The notes below the pieces were generated by a model. It had not been told where the DNA came from, did not search any database, and saw nothing but the letters and a program-made list of their open reading frames with translations. From positions 1-64,000 of the forward strand of contig JALELH010000027.1 of assembly GCA_022768865.1 (NCBI GenBank): 64,000 nt of DNA, read 5' to 3'. This document shows, piece by piece, positions 52,252 through 59,394 of this stretch. The DNA comes from Spirochaetia bacterium. GTDB taxonomy: Bacteria > Spirochaetota > Spirochaetia > Treponematales > Treponemataceae. The position numbers were made by a program, and so were the translations under genes. The stretch's first letter is position 1. Each line of letters opens with the position of its first letter.

Positions 52252-52278
52252 TTCTCGGAGATTGGGGTTTTAACTTTA
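52252..52278 (-). promoter_or_regulatory. Sigma28-like promoter of flaB
   Basis: On the minus strand, TAAA (52278-52275), 15 bp, then TCCGAGAA (52259-52252) match the TAAA-N15-GCCGATAA sigma28 pattern at 6 of 8 positions in the -10. A 5'-leader hairpin AGCAAA/TTTGCT lies at 52198-52217. Confidence 0.6.
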
Positions 52279-52313
52279 GTAAAAACCACAGGAAAATTGA
52301 ATTTTTTTATGGC

Positions 52314-52541
52314 TTATTGATTATGTTTTGCAAAGGCTACTTCCATGTGTTTTTTTTCTTTTACACATTCAAGAAGATAGTAATTTATTATGTTCTGATA
52401 AGGCATGCCAGTTTCTTCAGACATTTTCTTAAAATAATCGATTACCTGCTCGTCAAGGCGGATTGTAATCTGCTGTTTAAGTTTTCCGGCATAAGGATTT
52501 TTTACTGCATTAGAAAAATCGTATTCTTCCCGCATTTTCAT
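52314..52541 (-). CDS. BrnA/CopG-like antitoxin, apparently orphan
   Basis: The ORF track starts at 52607, but the family-like sequence starts at MKMREEYDFSNAVKNPYAGKL. That, followed by QQITIRLDEQVIDYFKKMSEETGMPYQNIINYYL, is the BrnA-type ribbon-helix-helix. In BrnT-BrnA pairs the toxin gene lies just upstream. Here only a 23-bp repeat array is found upstream, so the antitoxin is orphan or acts with a distant toxin. No strong ribosome binding site is visible before the start. Confidence 0.6.
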   Translation of the reverse strand: MKMREEYDFSNAVKNPYAGKLKQQITIRLDEQVIDYFKKMSEETGMPYQNIINYYLLECVKEKKHMEVAFAKHNQ

Positions 52542-52656
52542 AATTATATAATAATTATTGTTTGCCTGGTTTGTCAAATAATACGATATGGGTAAGGAAT
52601 GTAACAAAATCAGTTGCAGCCTGTTTTCCCTGGCAGCGTCAGCCTTGTGGAGTTCA

Positions 52657-52840
52657 CCGGTATATTACAACATACCAGACCGGTATATTACAATATACCA
52701 GACCGGTATATTATAATATACCGATTCGGTATGTTACAGTATACCAAACCGGTATACTACCATATACCACATCGGTATACGACCGTATTCCATATCGGTA
52801 TACGACCATATACCAAATCGGTATACGACCATATACCGAT
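52657..52840. repeat. Array of exactly eight 23-bp palindromic tandem repeats
   Basis: Eight 23-bp units with no spacers start at 52657 and end at 52840. Each has the form (C/T)CGGTAT-n8-ATACC-n3, for example CCGGTATATTACAACATACC plus AGA, with inverted arms GGTAT and ATACC. Units 1-3 are most alike and units 6-8 form a second subgroup (TCGGTATACGACC). Period and design match the array at 39839 though the sequence differs. The rest of the 52542-53063 gap shows nothing except the direct repeat at 52954. Confidence 0.9.
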
Positions 52841-52953
52841 TGTGTCATAATGCAGTGCAATGCGACGGCAGGCCTAAGGTTTGTGTGGGGAATACTAGGT
52901 AATTTTGGAGGATTCTGGCTGTGTTGTTGAATGGAGGAATAAAATAGTACCAG

Positions 52954-53060
52954 GACAGTAGTTTTCCCTTATTTACTTAACGCCCCTGGAGCATTCCGTG
53001 CAGCCGGTGACTATTACGTGCTTTTTGCCGTCTGTTTTGTTGAAAAGGCGTGCTATAAAG
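52954..53060. repeat. Left copy of a 107-bp direct repeat flanking a two-gene module
   Basis: Matches 54051-54157 with 104 of 107 identical bases, at an offset of 1097 bp. Read on the minus strand it encodes the last codons of the zinc-ribbon gene at 54070 (DGKKHVIVTGCTECSRGVK-stop), detached from that gene. Two of the three differences are silent in that frame. Confidence 0.9.
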
Positions 53061-53063
53061 TTT

Positions 53064-53573
53064 TCACAATGGAAGAATAATATTATTTTCTTTGCATACC
53101 TGGTTTAGTGTTTTTATTTGTTTTGCAGATAAAGTTTTATAAACTTCATTCAGCCTGGTTTTATGTTCTGCTGATTTTTCAATATGATAAAGAAGTTCTT
53201 TTACTGCTTCTATGTCTTTAGCTTTTTTCTCAGGCGGTTCACGAACGGGATTTGTCAGAATCTTTTGAATTACATAAACGGCAGGTTCTGGTATGGTAAT
53301 TGCATATGATTCGCCATCTGTTCCGGTAACGATTACTTCACGGACAAAGTTGGAAAAAATATTTATAACCCTTAATCCTTCTGATGTTATTCCTAACGGC
53401 TTTATTTTCATTCTTCCTTCCGTTCCAGAACCTAAAACTCTTGTCAGGAATTCAAGTTCAAGAAGGTCTTCTTTGTAAAAGCGTGAAATGCCATCCACTT
53501 CATCGTATACATAGCCTATGTCTTTGAAAGCCCTGATAGTCTGCCAGAATGCTTCTTCCTGTTCTTTTCTCAT
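53064..53573 (-). CDS. Nucleotidyltransferase-like protein lacking the catalytic half
   Basis: The 169-aa protein resembles the central and C-terminal part of GSU2403-type nucleotidyltransferase-fold proteins: YDEVDGISRFYKEDLLELEFL, IKPLGITSEGLRVINIF, VTIPEP-like ITIPEPAVYVIQKIL and EKKAKDIEAVKELL. The usual N-terminal G-S/D-x-D catalytic motif is not present. Its start overlaps the preceding gene by 4 bp (ATGA), so the pair is translationally coupled. Its stop lies 3 bp from the left 107-bp repeat. A toxin- or defence-like role is suggested by the pair layout; the assignment is tentative. Confidence 0.55.
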   Translation of the reverse strand: MRKEQEEAFWQTIRAFKDIGYVYDEVDGISRFYKEDLLELEFLTRVLGSGTEGRMKIKPLGITSEGLRVINIFSNFVREVIVTGTDGESYAITIPEPAVYVIQKILTNPVREPPEKKAKDIEAVKELLYHIEKSAEHKTRLNEVYKTLSAKQIKTLNQVCKENNIILPL

Positions 53574-53878
53574 TTCAGTGCCTTTAGTAATTCTTTTTGT
53601 TCCTGCAGGAGTTTTTTCAGAAGCTGTTTATATTCCTTTTGCCTGTTCAGCTGAGACTGTAATTCATCTGTATTGAATTCTTCTGCTTTTCCTAAGAATT
53701 TAGAGATAACTTTCTTGCCTTCACGATAATTTAAATACAAATATTCCTGACTTCCTATTTTACGCTTAAAAATAGAGCCTTTGGGCAGAGTTTCAAGTTC
53801 CGTTTTGTAGCGGGATATCAGGCGGCCGTTTCTTTCCAGTTCATCCTGAAATACTGCTTTTACTACGTCAGATTTCAT
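53570..53878 (-). CDS. Small partner protein of the two-gene module
   Basis: The 102-aa protein is basic and helical (MKSDVVKAVFQDELERNGRL, then a beta-like KGSIFKRKIGSQEYLYLNYREGKKVISKFLGK). It ends in a predicted coiled coil (LNRQKEYKQLLKKLLQEQKELLKAL). No family is recognised with confidence. It is first in an operon with the nucleotidyltransferase-like gene and is preceded by a perfect 12-bp operator-like inverted repeat. This is the arrangement expected of an autoregulated antitoxin or regulator. Confidence 0.6.
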   Translation of the reverse strand: MKSDVVKAVFQDELERNGRLISRYKTELETLPKGSIFKRKIGSQEYLYLNYREGKKVISKFLGKAEEFNTDELQSQLNRQKEYKQLLKKLLQEQKELLKALK

Positions 53879-53885
53879 AAATTCT

Positions 53886-53930
53886 TCTTACACTACATAT
53901 TGACAGAATATTAATATTTGTAGTGTAAGA
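53886..53930 (-). promoter_or_regulatory. Operator-like inverted repeat before the two-gene module
   Basis: TCTTACACTACA (53886-53897) and TGTAGTGTAAGA (53919-53930) are perfect 12-bp inverted arms 21 bp apart. They lie directly upstream of the first gene of the module, on the promoter side. Confidence 0.7.
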
Positions 53931-54050
53931 TATTTTATATCACATTATTTGTTAATTCAAGGTTTTTCTGTAATTGCAATGCATGCTTAGGTGCCGGAAA
54001 GATTCTTATGCAAGCCGGAACATTACATAGGGGCTTATCAGTCCTATATA

Positions 54051-54157
54051 GACAGTAGTTTTCCCTTATTTACTTAACGCCTCTGGAGCATTCCGTGCAG
54101 CCGGTGACTATTACGTGCTTTTTGCCGTCTGTTTTGTTAAAAAGGCGTGCTATAAGG
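54051..54157. repeat. Right copy of the 107-bp direct repeat, inside the zinc-ribbon gene end
   Basis: It covers the last codons and stop of the minus-strand gene 54070-54492 plus 19 bp beyond. It matches 52954-53060 except at three positions. Confidence 0.9.
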
Positions 54158-54492
54158 TGTCCGTCTTTAAGGGGAACATTTTTATGGCATACAGGGCATA
54201 TTCTTTTTAGGCCCGGTTCCGGCTTAGGGTAGCAGTGGGGGCAGCCGTTTATGGTGCAGAGCTGGTCCGGCACATTCATGGGCCTGTAAACACGGCTTAT
54301 CAGGTCTTCCCCCGGCAAAAGCATGGTGTTGCATAAAGGGCAGGAAACTAAGAGACCTTTTTTTGCGGCATCCTTTCTTTTCTGTTCCATCTTTCTGCGT
54401 TCTGCCTGGGTTTTGTTAGCCTGAAAGTTTATATAGAAGTTGAGCAGCCAGATTATAAAAAGCAGCACGATTGCGGCAATAATGTAAAACAT
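54070..54492 (-). CDS. Membrane-anchored zinc-ribbon protein, 140 aa
   Basis: An N-terminal helix (residues about 2-20, IIAAIVLLFIIWLLNFYI) and a short basic coiled region precede several Cys pairs: VSCPLCNTML, GCPHC, RICPVCHKNV and GCTEC. These probably bind one or two zinc ions on the cytoplasmic side. The family is not recognised. Its 3' 88 bp plus the following 19 bp are duplicated at 52954-53060. This means the gene's end was copied or replaced when the neighbouring two-gene module arrived. Confidence 0.7.
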   Translation of the reverse strand: MFYIIAAIVLLFIIWLLNFYINFQANKTQAERRKMEQKRKDAAKKGLLVSCPLCNTMLLPGEDLISRVYRPMNVPDQLCTINGCPHCYPKPEPGLKRICPVCHKNVPLKDGHLIARLFNKTDGKKHVIVTGCTECSRGVK

Positions 54493-54594
54493 GGGTAGAT
54501 TATAAAATGCAGAAGATTTTTATGCAAACCGCATCCTAAAATTGCAATTTTTTCATAGAGGTAATATAATATTCTTTAATCGGAGTACTGAAAT

Positions 54595-55563
54595 ATGACA
54601 AAAGTATCTGAAATAAAAAAACAGAAATCTCCTGTTAAAGAATCACAGCAGCGCGGAACTGTCCTTTTCCCGCTTCAGTATAACTACTGCAATACGGCAA
54701 ATCCTTTCTATGACTTGTGGCTTCACTGGCATACTGAATTTGAACTTATTCATATAGTTTCAGGCAGTTACTGCATGTTCATAAATGATCACGAAGTTAC
54801 TTTAAACGAAGGCGATCTTTGCATAGTGCCTGGCAAGGTTGTGCACGGGGATGCTCCTGAAAAAGGACAGGCAAAATATGAATCTGCTGTTTTTGATATT
54901 GAACTTATGCGCCTGCACGGGTTCAGTCCGGATTCCTTTATTTCAGAAATCGTAAACGGAACCATTTCCATAGACAACGTTTACAGGCAGAATGAACATA
55001 AAGAGCTTTCTAGAGCAGCCCTTGCTTTTTTTGAAACCATCCGGGATCAGAAGGAAGGCTGGGAAAGCATTTCTACGGGATACCTGATTATCCTTTTTGG
55101 GCTGATAAAAAGATACGCTCTTTATTCAGAGAAGAAAATTCTTCCTGCAAAAAAACATATCCGCAACGAAAAGCTTCAGTTTGTTTTTGAATTGATAAAG
55201 AACAACTACATGAAGAACATTACCCTTGAAGAACTTGCAGATGCTGCAGGGTTCAGCCCTAAGTATTTTTGCAGGGTGTTCAGGGAAATGACAAACAGGG
55301 CTCCCGTTGAATACCTTAACTGGTTCCGCATAAACCGTTCCTGCGCCATGATACGCGAAACTGACGAAAAGCTTCAGACCATAGCGTCTAAGTGCGGCTT
55401 TAATGACTTCAGTTATTTTATAAAGATATTCCACCGCTATAAGAATATGACTCCTTTAAAATACAGGAACTGTAAGGATTCCAATAATGCAGATGTGAAT
55501 ATTGATTCTGACAGCGAATACGAAGCCCTCTTTAAAAATGAAGGCGGAAAGGAAAATGAATAA
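54595..55563 (+). CDS. AraC-family transcriptional regulator
   Basis: The 322-aa protein has an N-terminal cupin (YDLWLHWHTEFELIHIVSGSYCMFINDHEVTLNEGDLCIVPGKVVHGD). The C-terminal double HTH is ITLEELADAAGFSPKYFCRVFREMTNRAPVEYLNWFRI, then LQTIASKCGFNDFSYFIKIFHRYKNMTPLKYR. Its last codons overlap the start of coaBC by 8 bp, so translation is coupled even though the functions differ. No sugar genes are adjacent and the target is unknown. Confidence 0.85.
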   Translation: MTKVSEIKKQKSPVKESQQRGTVLFPLQYNYCNTANPFYDLWLHWHTEFELIHIVSGSYCMFINDHEVTLNEGDLCIVPGKVVHGDAPEKGQAKYESAVFDIELMRLHGFSPDSFISEIVNGTISIDNVYRQNEHKELSRAALAFFETIRDQKEGWESISTGYLIILFGLIKRYALYSEKKILPAKKHIRNEKLQFVFELIKNNYMKNITLEELADAAGFSPKYFCRVFREMTNRAPVEYLNWFRINRSCAMIRETDEKLQTIASKCGFNDFSYFIKIFHRYKNMTPLKYRNCKDSNNADVNIDSDSEYEALFKNEGGKENE

Positions 55564-56764
55564 AGTACTTGAAAATAAAACTGTTCTTGTCGGTGTTTCA
55601 GGAAGCATTGCGGCATATAAAAGTGCGTCTTTAGTAAGCATGCTTGTTAAGTCCGGTGCAGATGTTCATGTGCTCATGACGGAAAATGCATGTAATTTTA
55701 TAAATGAAATTACCTTTGAAACCCTTACGGGCAATAAATGCTTAACAGACACTTTTGACCGCAACTTTCAGTTTAAGGCAACTCATGTTTCCCTGGCGCA
55801 GAAGGCGGATATTTTTATGGTGGCTCCTGCTACTGCCAATGTAATTGCTAAGATTGCCGGTGGCATTGCAGACGACATGCTTACAACGACTTTTCTTGCG
55901 GCAAGGTGCAAAAAGATTATTTCCCCTGCCATGAATACGGCCATGTATGAAAACCCCGTTACCCGGGATAACATTAAAAAATGCCGCAGCTACGGAATTG
56001 ATGTTGTTGAACCTGCCAGCGGTTATCTTGCCTGCGGAGACACAGGTAAAGGCAAAATGCCGGAGCCGGAAGTTCTTTATGAATGCATATTAAATGAAAT
56101 ACAGTTTGAAAAAGACCTTGCAGGCAAAAAGGTTCTTGTAACGGCAGGCCCTACAATGGAATCCATTGACCCTGTGCGTTTTATTACAAACCATTCCAGC
56201 GGAAAGATGGGCTATGCCATTGCCAGAGTTGCACGCCGCCGCGGTGCAGAAGTTACTCTTGTTTCAGGGCCTGTAAACCTTGCTGCTCCACTTGGGGTAA
56301 AGGTTATTAATGTTAAGTCTGCGGCGGAAATGTTTAATGCCGTAAAGGAAAACTTTACCGGTGCAGATATTGTAATTAAAGCCGCTGCCGTTGCTGACTA
56401 TAAGCCTAAGGACTTCAGCAATGAAAAAATAAAAAAGCACGACGATGAACTTTCCATTGAACTTGAACGCACTCAGGACATTCTTGCCTGGCTTGGTGCA
56501 AACAAAAGGCCAGGGCAGATCTTATGCGGCTTTTCCATGGAAACACAGAACATGAAGGAAAACAGCCGTGCCAAACTTGTAAAGAAAAACCTTGACCTTA
56601 TCTGTGCAAACAATCTTAAGACAGAAGGTGCAGGCTTTGGCATTGATACCAACGTGGTTACAATAATTTCAAGGGATAAGGAAATTGAACTGCCTCTTCT
56701 TTCTAAAGAAGAAGTTGCCTCACGCATTCTGGATTTCATACTTAAAATAAGAAATAATATTTAA
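55556..56764 (+). CDS. coaBC: Bifunctional phosphopantothenoylcysteine decarboxylase/phosphopantothenate-cysteine ligase
   Basis: I use ATG 55556 (MNKVLENKTVLVGVSGSIAAYKSASLV) with GGAAAGGA upstream; the track start at 55502 is inside the AraC gene. The CoaC half has the flavin-binding segment, the PAMNTAMYENP motif and the active-site Cys region SGYLACGDTGKGKMPEP. The CoaB half starts at KKVLVTAGPTMESIDPVRFITNHSSGKMGYAIA and includes the IKAAAVADYKP motif. The length of 402 aa is normal. It makes 4'-phosphopantetheine, a step in coenzyme A synthesis. Confidence 0.93.
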   Translation: MNKVLENKTVLVGVSGSIAAYKSASLVSMLVKSGADVHVLMTENACNFINEITFETLTGNKCLTDTFDRNFQFKATHVSLAQKADIFMVAPATANVIAKIAGGIADDMLTTTFLAARCKKIISPAMNTAMYENPVTRDNIKKCRSYGIDVVEPASGYLACGDTGKGKMPEPEVLYECILNEIQFEKDLAGKKVLVTAGPTMESIDPVRFITNHSSGKMGYAIARVARRRGAEVTLVSGPVNLAAPLGVKVINVKSAAEMFNAVKENFTGADIVIKAAAVADYKPKDFSNEKIKKHDDELSIELERTQDILAWLGANKRPGQILCGFSMETQNMKENSRAKLVKKNLDLICANNLKTEGAGFGIDTNVVTIISRDKEIELPLLSKEEVASRILDFILKIRNNI

Positions 56765-56776
56765 ACGGAGGAAGAT

Positions 56777-57631
56777 ATGGAAGAAAAAGTTATTGATTCT
56801 GTTTCGGATGTTGCAGAACAGACAAAATCATTGCTTCATATTGATGAATTAAAAGCCTATTTAACTTGGGGTAATCTGATTAAGGTTGCCGTAGCAGTTT
56901 TTTCTATCCTTATATTTTATATTATTTACAGAATCATAAAGAATATTGTAAAAAAGCAGACTGAGCATAAACTGCAGAAGCATACATTCATGCTTGTAAA
57001 TAAACTGATAAGCTATGTTTTTTACATCCTTATAGGAATGTATGTTTTAAGCCTGATGGGAATCAATTTAAGTGCAATATGGGGAGCTGCAGGCGTTGCA
57101 GGTCTTGCCATTGGTTTTGCAGCCCAGACAAGCGTAAGCAATTTAATAAGCGGCGTTTTTGTTTTAAGCGAAAAGTCCATGAAGGTAGGGGACTTTATTC
57201 AGGTTGGCGACATTTGCGGTATTGTAGACAGCGTAGGGCTTTTAAGCGTGCGTGTTCATACTCCGGACAATCAGATGGTGCGCATTCCAAACAGTTCCGT
57301 AATTAACAGCAACCTTATTAATTACAATTATTTTAATATGCGCCGTTTTGTTTTTGACATGCCCATCAGTTACGATTCTGATGTGGAAAAAGCCCTTGAA
57401 GTTGCAAAAACAATTCCTTCAAAGTGCCCAAGTGTAGTTTCAAATCCTGAACCTGCAGTTTTTTATGACGGCTTTGGCGATGCCATTAATTTAAAGATTG
57501 CCGTATGGTTTAATTCTGCCGATTTTATAAAAGTCAAGAATGAAATGTATGCTGCCATTGTCAATACCTGCCGTGAACAGAATATTGAAATTCCTTACAC
57601 CCATTATGATATTAATATTTTAAATAAATAA
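56777..57631 (+). CDS. mscS: Small-conductance mechanosensitive channel MscS
   Basis: The 284-aa protein has an N-terminal helix region (LIKVAVAVFSILIFYIIYRI), a second helix (LISYVFYILIGMYVLSLMG) and the pore helix AIWGAAGVAGLAIGFAAQTSVSNLISG, the MscS signature. The beta domain (GDFIQVGDICGIVDSVGLLSVRV) and C-terminal part complete the family length. It releases solutes on hypo-osmotic shock. An AAACGGAGGAAG ribosome binding site lies 12 bp after coaBC, probably in one transcript. K+ transport genes elsewhere in the window fit osmotic control. Confidence 0.9.
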   Translation: MEEKVIDSVSDVAEQTKSLLHIDELKAYLTWGNLIKVAVAVFSILIFYIIYRIIKNIVKKQTEHKLQKHTFMLVNKLISYVFYILIGMYVLSLMGINLSAIWGAAGVAGLAIGFAAQTSVSNLISGVFVLSEKSMKVGDFIQVGDICGIVDSVGLLSVRVHTPDNQMVRIPNSSVINSNLINYNYFNMRRFVFDMPISYDSDVEKALEVAKTIPSKCPSVVSNPEPAVFYDGFGDAINLKIAVWFNSADFIKVKNEMYAAIVNTCREQNIEIPYTHYDINILNK

Positions 57632-57679
57632 AGAAATTTATCAGAAAAACTGCAGAAAAGTGCACTTTTTTGTTTTTTT

Positions 57680-57726
57680 ACGGTTATAAGATAAGTATGA
57701 AGAATTTATTTTATAACCGTTTTTTT
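57680..57726 (+). terminator. Terminator-like hairpin spanning the lipoprotein start codon
   Basis: ACGGTTATAA (57680-57689) and TTATAACCGT (57711-57720) are a perfect 10-bp stem. The 21-nt loop contains the ATG at 57697, and TTTTTT follows. It can end the coaBC-mscS transcript while also hiding the start of the next gene. Confidence 0.65.
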
Positions 57727-58218
57727 ATTTTAAGCCTTGTATGCCTGCTGGGGACATTCTGCCTTTTTTGCAATACGGCATGCAGTTTGTTTGAGGATTC
57801 TGAAGAAGTTGAATTTACCCTGCCTGAAAATGCAGAATGGAAGGTTTGTACTTCCTGTGGCAGCGAATTTGTTACGGAAGGCAGGTCTTTTTCTGTCAGG
57901 TTTACAAAAAATGAGCCTGCTGCCCTTGTTGCTTACCGTATGAATTCCTTTGAAACAGCCGGAGCTATTTATCCCTTTAACGCTAGACTTACGGTGCAAA
58001 ATGCTTTTGCTGCACAGGTTTTGTATTCCCTTGCCATGTCTCCTTCTAAGACTTCATGCAAGGAAAAAAGGTATTATCTTTCAACCTTTAACTGGAAGCA
58101 CTTTGAAAAAGAATGTGCATTGCTTGGTGAAGATGTATGGAAAGTAAATAAGGAAGATGTTATGAAAAAGATTGCAGACGGAACGTTCAAAAAAACAGAC
58201 CTTAAGATAGAAAAATAA
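57697..58218 (+). CDS. Putative lipoprotein, 173 aa
   Basis: I use ATG 57697. The leader MKNLFYNRFFILSLVCLLGTFCLF is hydrophobic and is followed by CNTACS, which could serve as a lipobox although it is not a standard one. The mature part is unrecognised, with a CTSCGS motif near residue 47 and charged, helical C-terminal sequence (EDVMKKIADGTFKKTDLKI). Its start lies within the hairpin at 57680-57720, so its expression may be structurally controlled. The next gene also encodes a lipoprotein, 24 bp downstream. Confidence 0.6.
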   Translation: MKNLFYNRFFILSLVCLLGTFCLFCNTACSLFEDSEEVEFTLPENAEWKVCTSCGSEFVTEGRSFSVRFTKNEPAALVAYRMNSFETAGAIYPFNARLTVQNAFAAQVLYSLAMSPSKTSCKEKRYYLSTFNWKHFEKECALLGEDVWKVNKEDVMKKIADGTFKKTDLKIEK

Positions 58219-58242
58219 AAGATAAAACAGTAAACTTAAGGA

Positions 58243-59394
58243 ATGAAAAAATTACTTCTTGTTTCTGCTGTCTTTTGTTCTTTTTTTATTTCATGCAATA
58301 AAAACAAAGTTTCAGAGACTGATGCTTCCATAGAATTTAAAACAGTAAAAAGCCATACATGGTATGTTTTTACGGAAACGGGCTTTGAAAAAACAGACCT
58401 TCCGCAAAATGCTAAAAATGTTATGGAAAAGCCATGGACAGAAGCCGTCCGCATTTCCAGTGCAGGAAGCCTTGTCTCTTCTGACGAAGGTTCCGCTAAA
58501 GCACCATACGATGCCTATGCCATTGTAAATAAAAGGGGGCTGCTTGCCTTTAATGATGCAAAAATTGATTTTTATAAGGATGAATCTATTTTTGCAAAGG
58601 ATACGGCAGACGGCCTTGTTTATTCCGGCGGCATGCCTGTTTTTTACCTTTTCAGAAGCACGTTTTTTAATGAAGACCTGGAAGCAAAAAATGCACTGCA
58701 CGAAGCACGCCCTTTTTTAGTAGAATTTAATCCTGCTGCTAAAGTTTTTTATCCTCTTGTTTCCTATCAGAACCTTAAGCTTGATAATAATCATCAGATT
58801 TCAGGCTTTTTCTGGAACGGTGACACGTGGGCCTGTGCTACGAAAAAAATGAACGGGTCAGGGGTGGAATTTTCTTTCTTTGACTGGCAGCCTCTTGTTC
58901 CCCTTGCAGACCTGAACCCTGCCATGGGTGAAGAAACTTTTGTCTTTAATTCCATTACAGAAGACGACTATAAGAAAAAGAATATGCCTAAGCTTATGGA
59001 CAGTGCACCGGAAGAATTAAAAAAACTTATTTCTTCTATTCCGCAGGAATATTCCTTTTATGTTTCCTGGCGTGATTTTTCCGGAACTTCACCCGTAAGC
59101 TACTGCCAGATGGGTACGTCGGATTTTATGCTTAATGCACGTGGCAGTGTAAGTGCTGAAAGTTCCCTAAGCGTCCTTGTGTTTTCTGATGGAACAACTT
59201 ACATAAAGAAGCTTAACGAAGACAATGTAAGCACTGCCTTCAGGCTTCCGCTGCTTCCTTCCGGTTTTTCTTACGGAGAAGAAACAGTTTCTGGAAACAC
59301 CCTTTATGTGGCATGGGAAGAAAATTCATTCTTTAAGACGCTGCGTTCCGGCTTTATTGCCGTAGATTTGAATTCTATTCTGCAGGCTAATTAG
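58243..59394 (+). CDS. Putative lipoprotein, 383 aa
   Basis: The leader MKKLLLVSAVFCSFFISC has the lipobox FISC. The mature part is unrecognised and beta-rich, with repeated aromatic strands (TWYVFTETGFEKTDL, TWACATKKM, FYVSWRDFSGTSPVSY, TLYVAWEENSFF) that suggest a propeller-like or beta-sandwich fold. It is probably expressed with the lipoprotein upstream. Its stop overlaps the convergent peptide-binding protein gene by 4 bp. No function can be assigned. Confidence 0.65.
   Translation: MKKLLLVSAVFCSFFISCNKNKVSETDASIEFKTVKSHTWYVFTETGFEKTDLPQNAKNVMEKPWTEAVRISSAGSLVSSDEGSAKAPYDAYAIVNKRGLLAFNDAKIDFYKDESIFAKDTADGLVYSGGMPVFYLFRSTFFNEDLEAKNALHEARPFLVEFNPAAKVFYPLVSYQNLKLDNNHQISGFFWNGDTWACATKKMNGSGVEFSFFDWQPLVPLADLNPAMGEETFVFNSITEDDYKKKNMPKLMDSAPEELKKLISSIPQEYSFYVSWRDFSGTSPVSYCQMGTSDFMLNARGSVSAESSLSVLVFSDGTTYIKKLNEDNVSTAFRLPLLPSGFSYGEETVSGNTLYVAWEENSFFKTLRSGFIAVDLNSILQAN

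Noticed and set aside
52562-52930. Coding ORFs across the 23-bp array (52562-52930 and 52614-52850)
   Set aside because: The repetitive translations only reflect the GGTATA/TATACC repeat; period 23 is not a multiple of three and no ribosome binding site is seen.
53064-53573. Full AbiEii/MNT-type toxin
   Set aside because: The catalytic nucleotidyltransferase motif is not visible, so only a distant fold-level resemblance is claimed.
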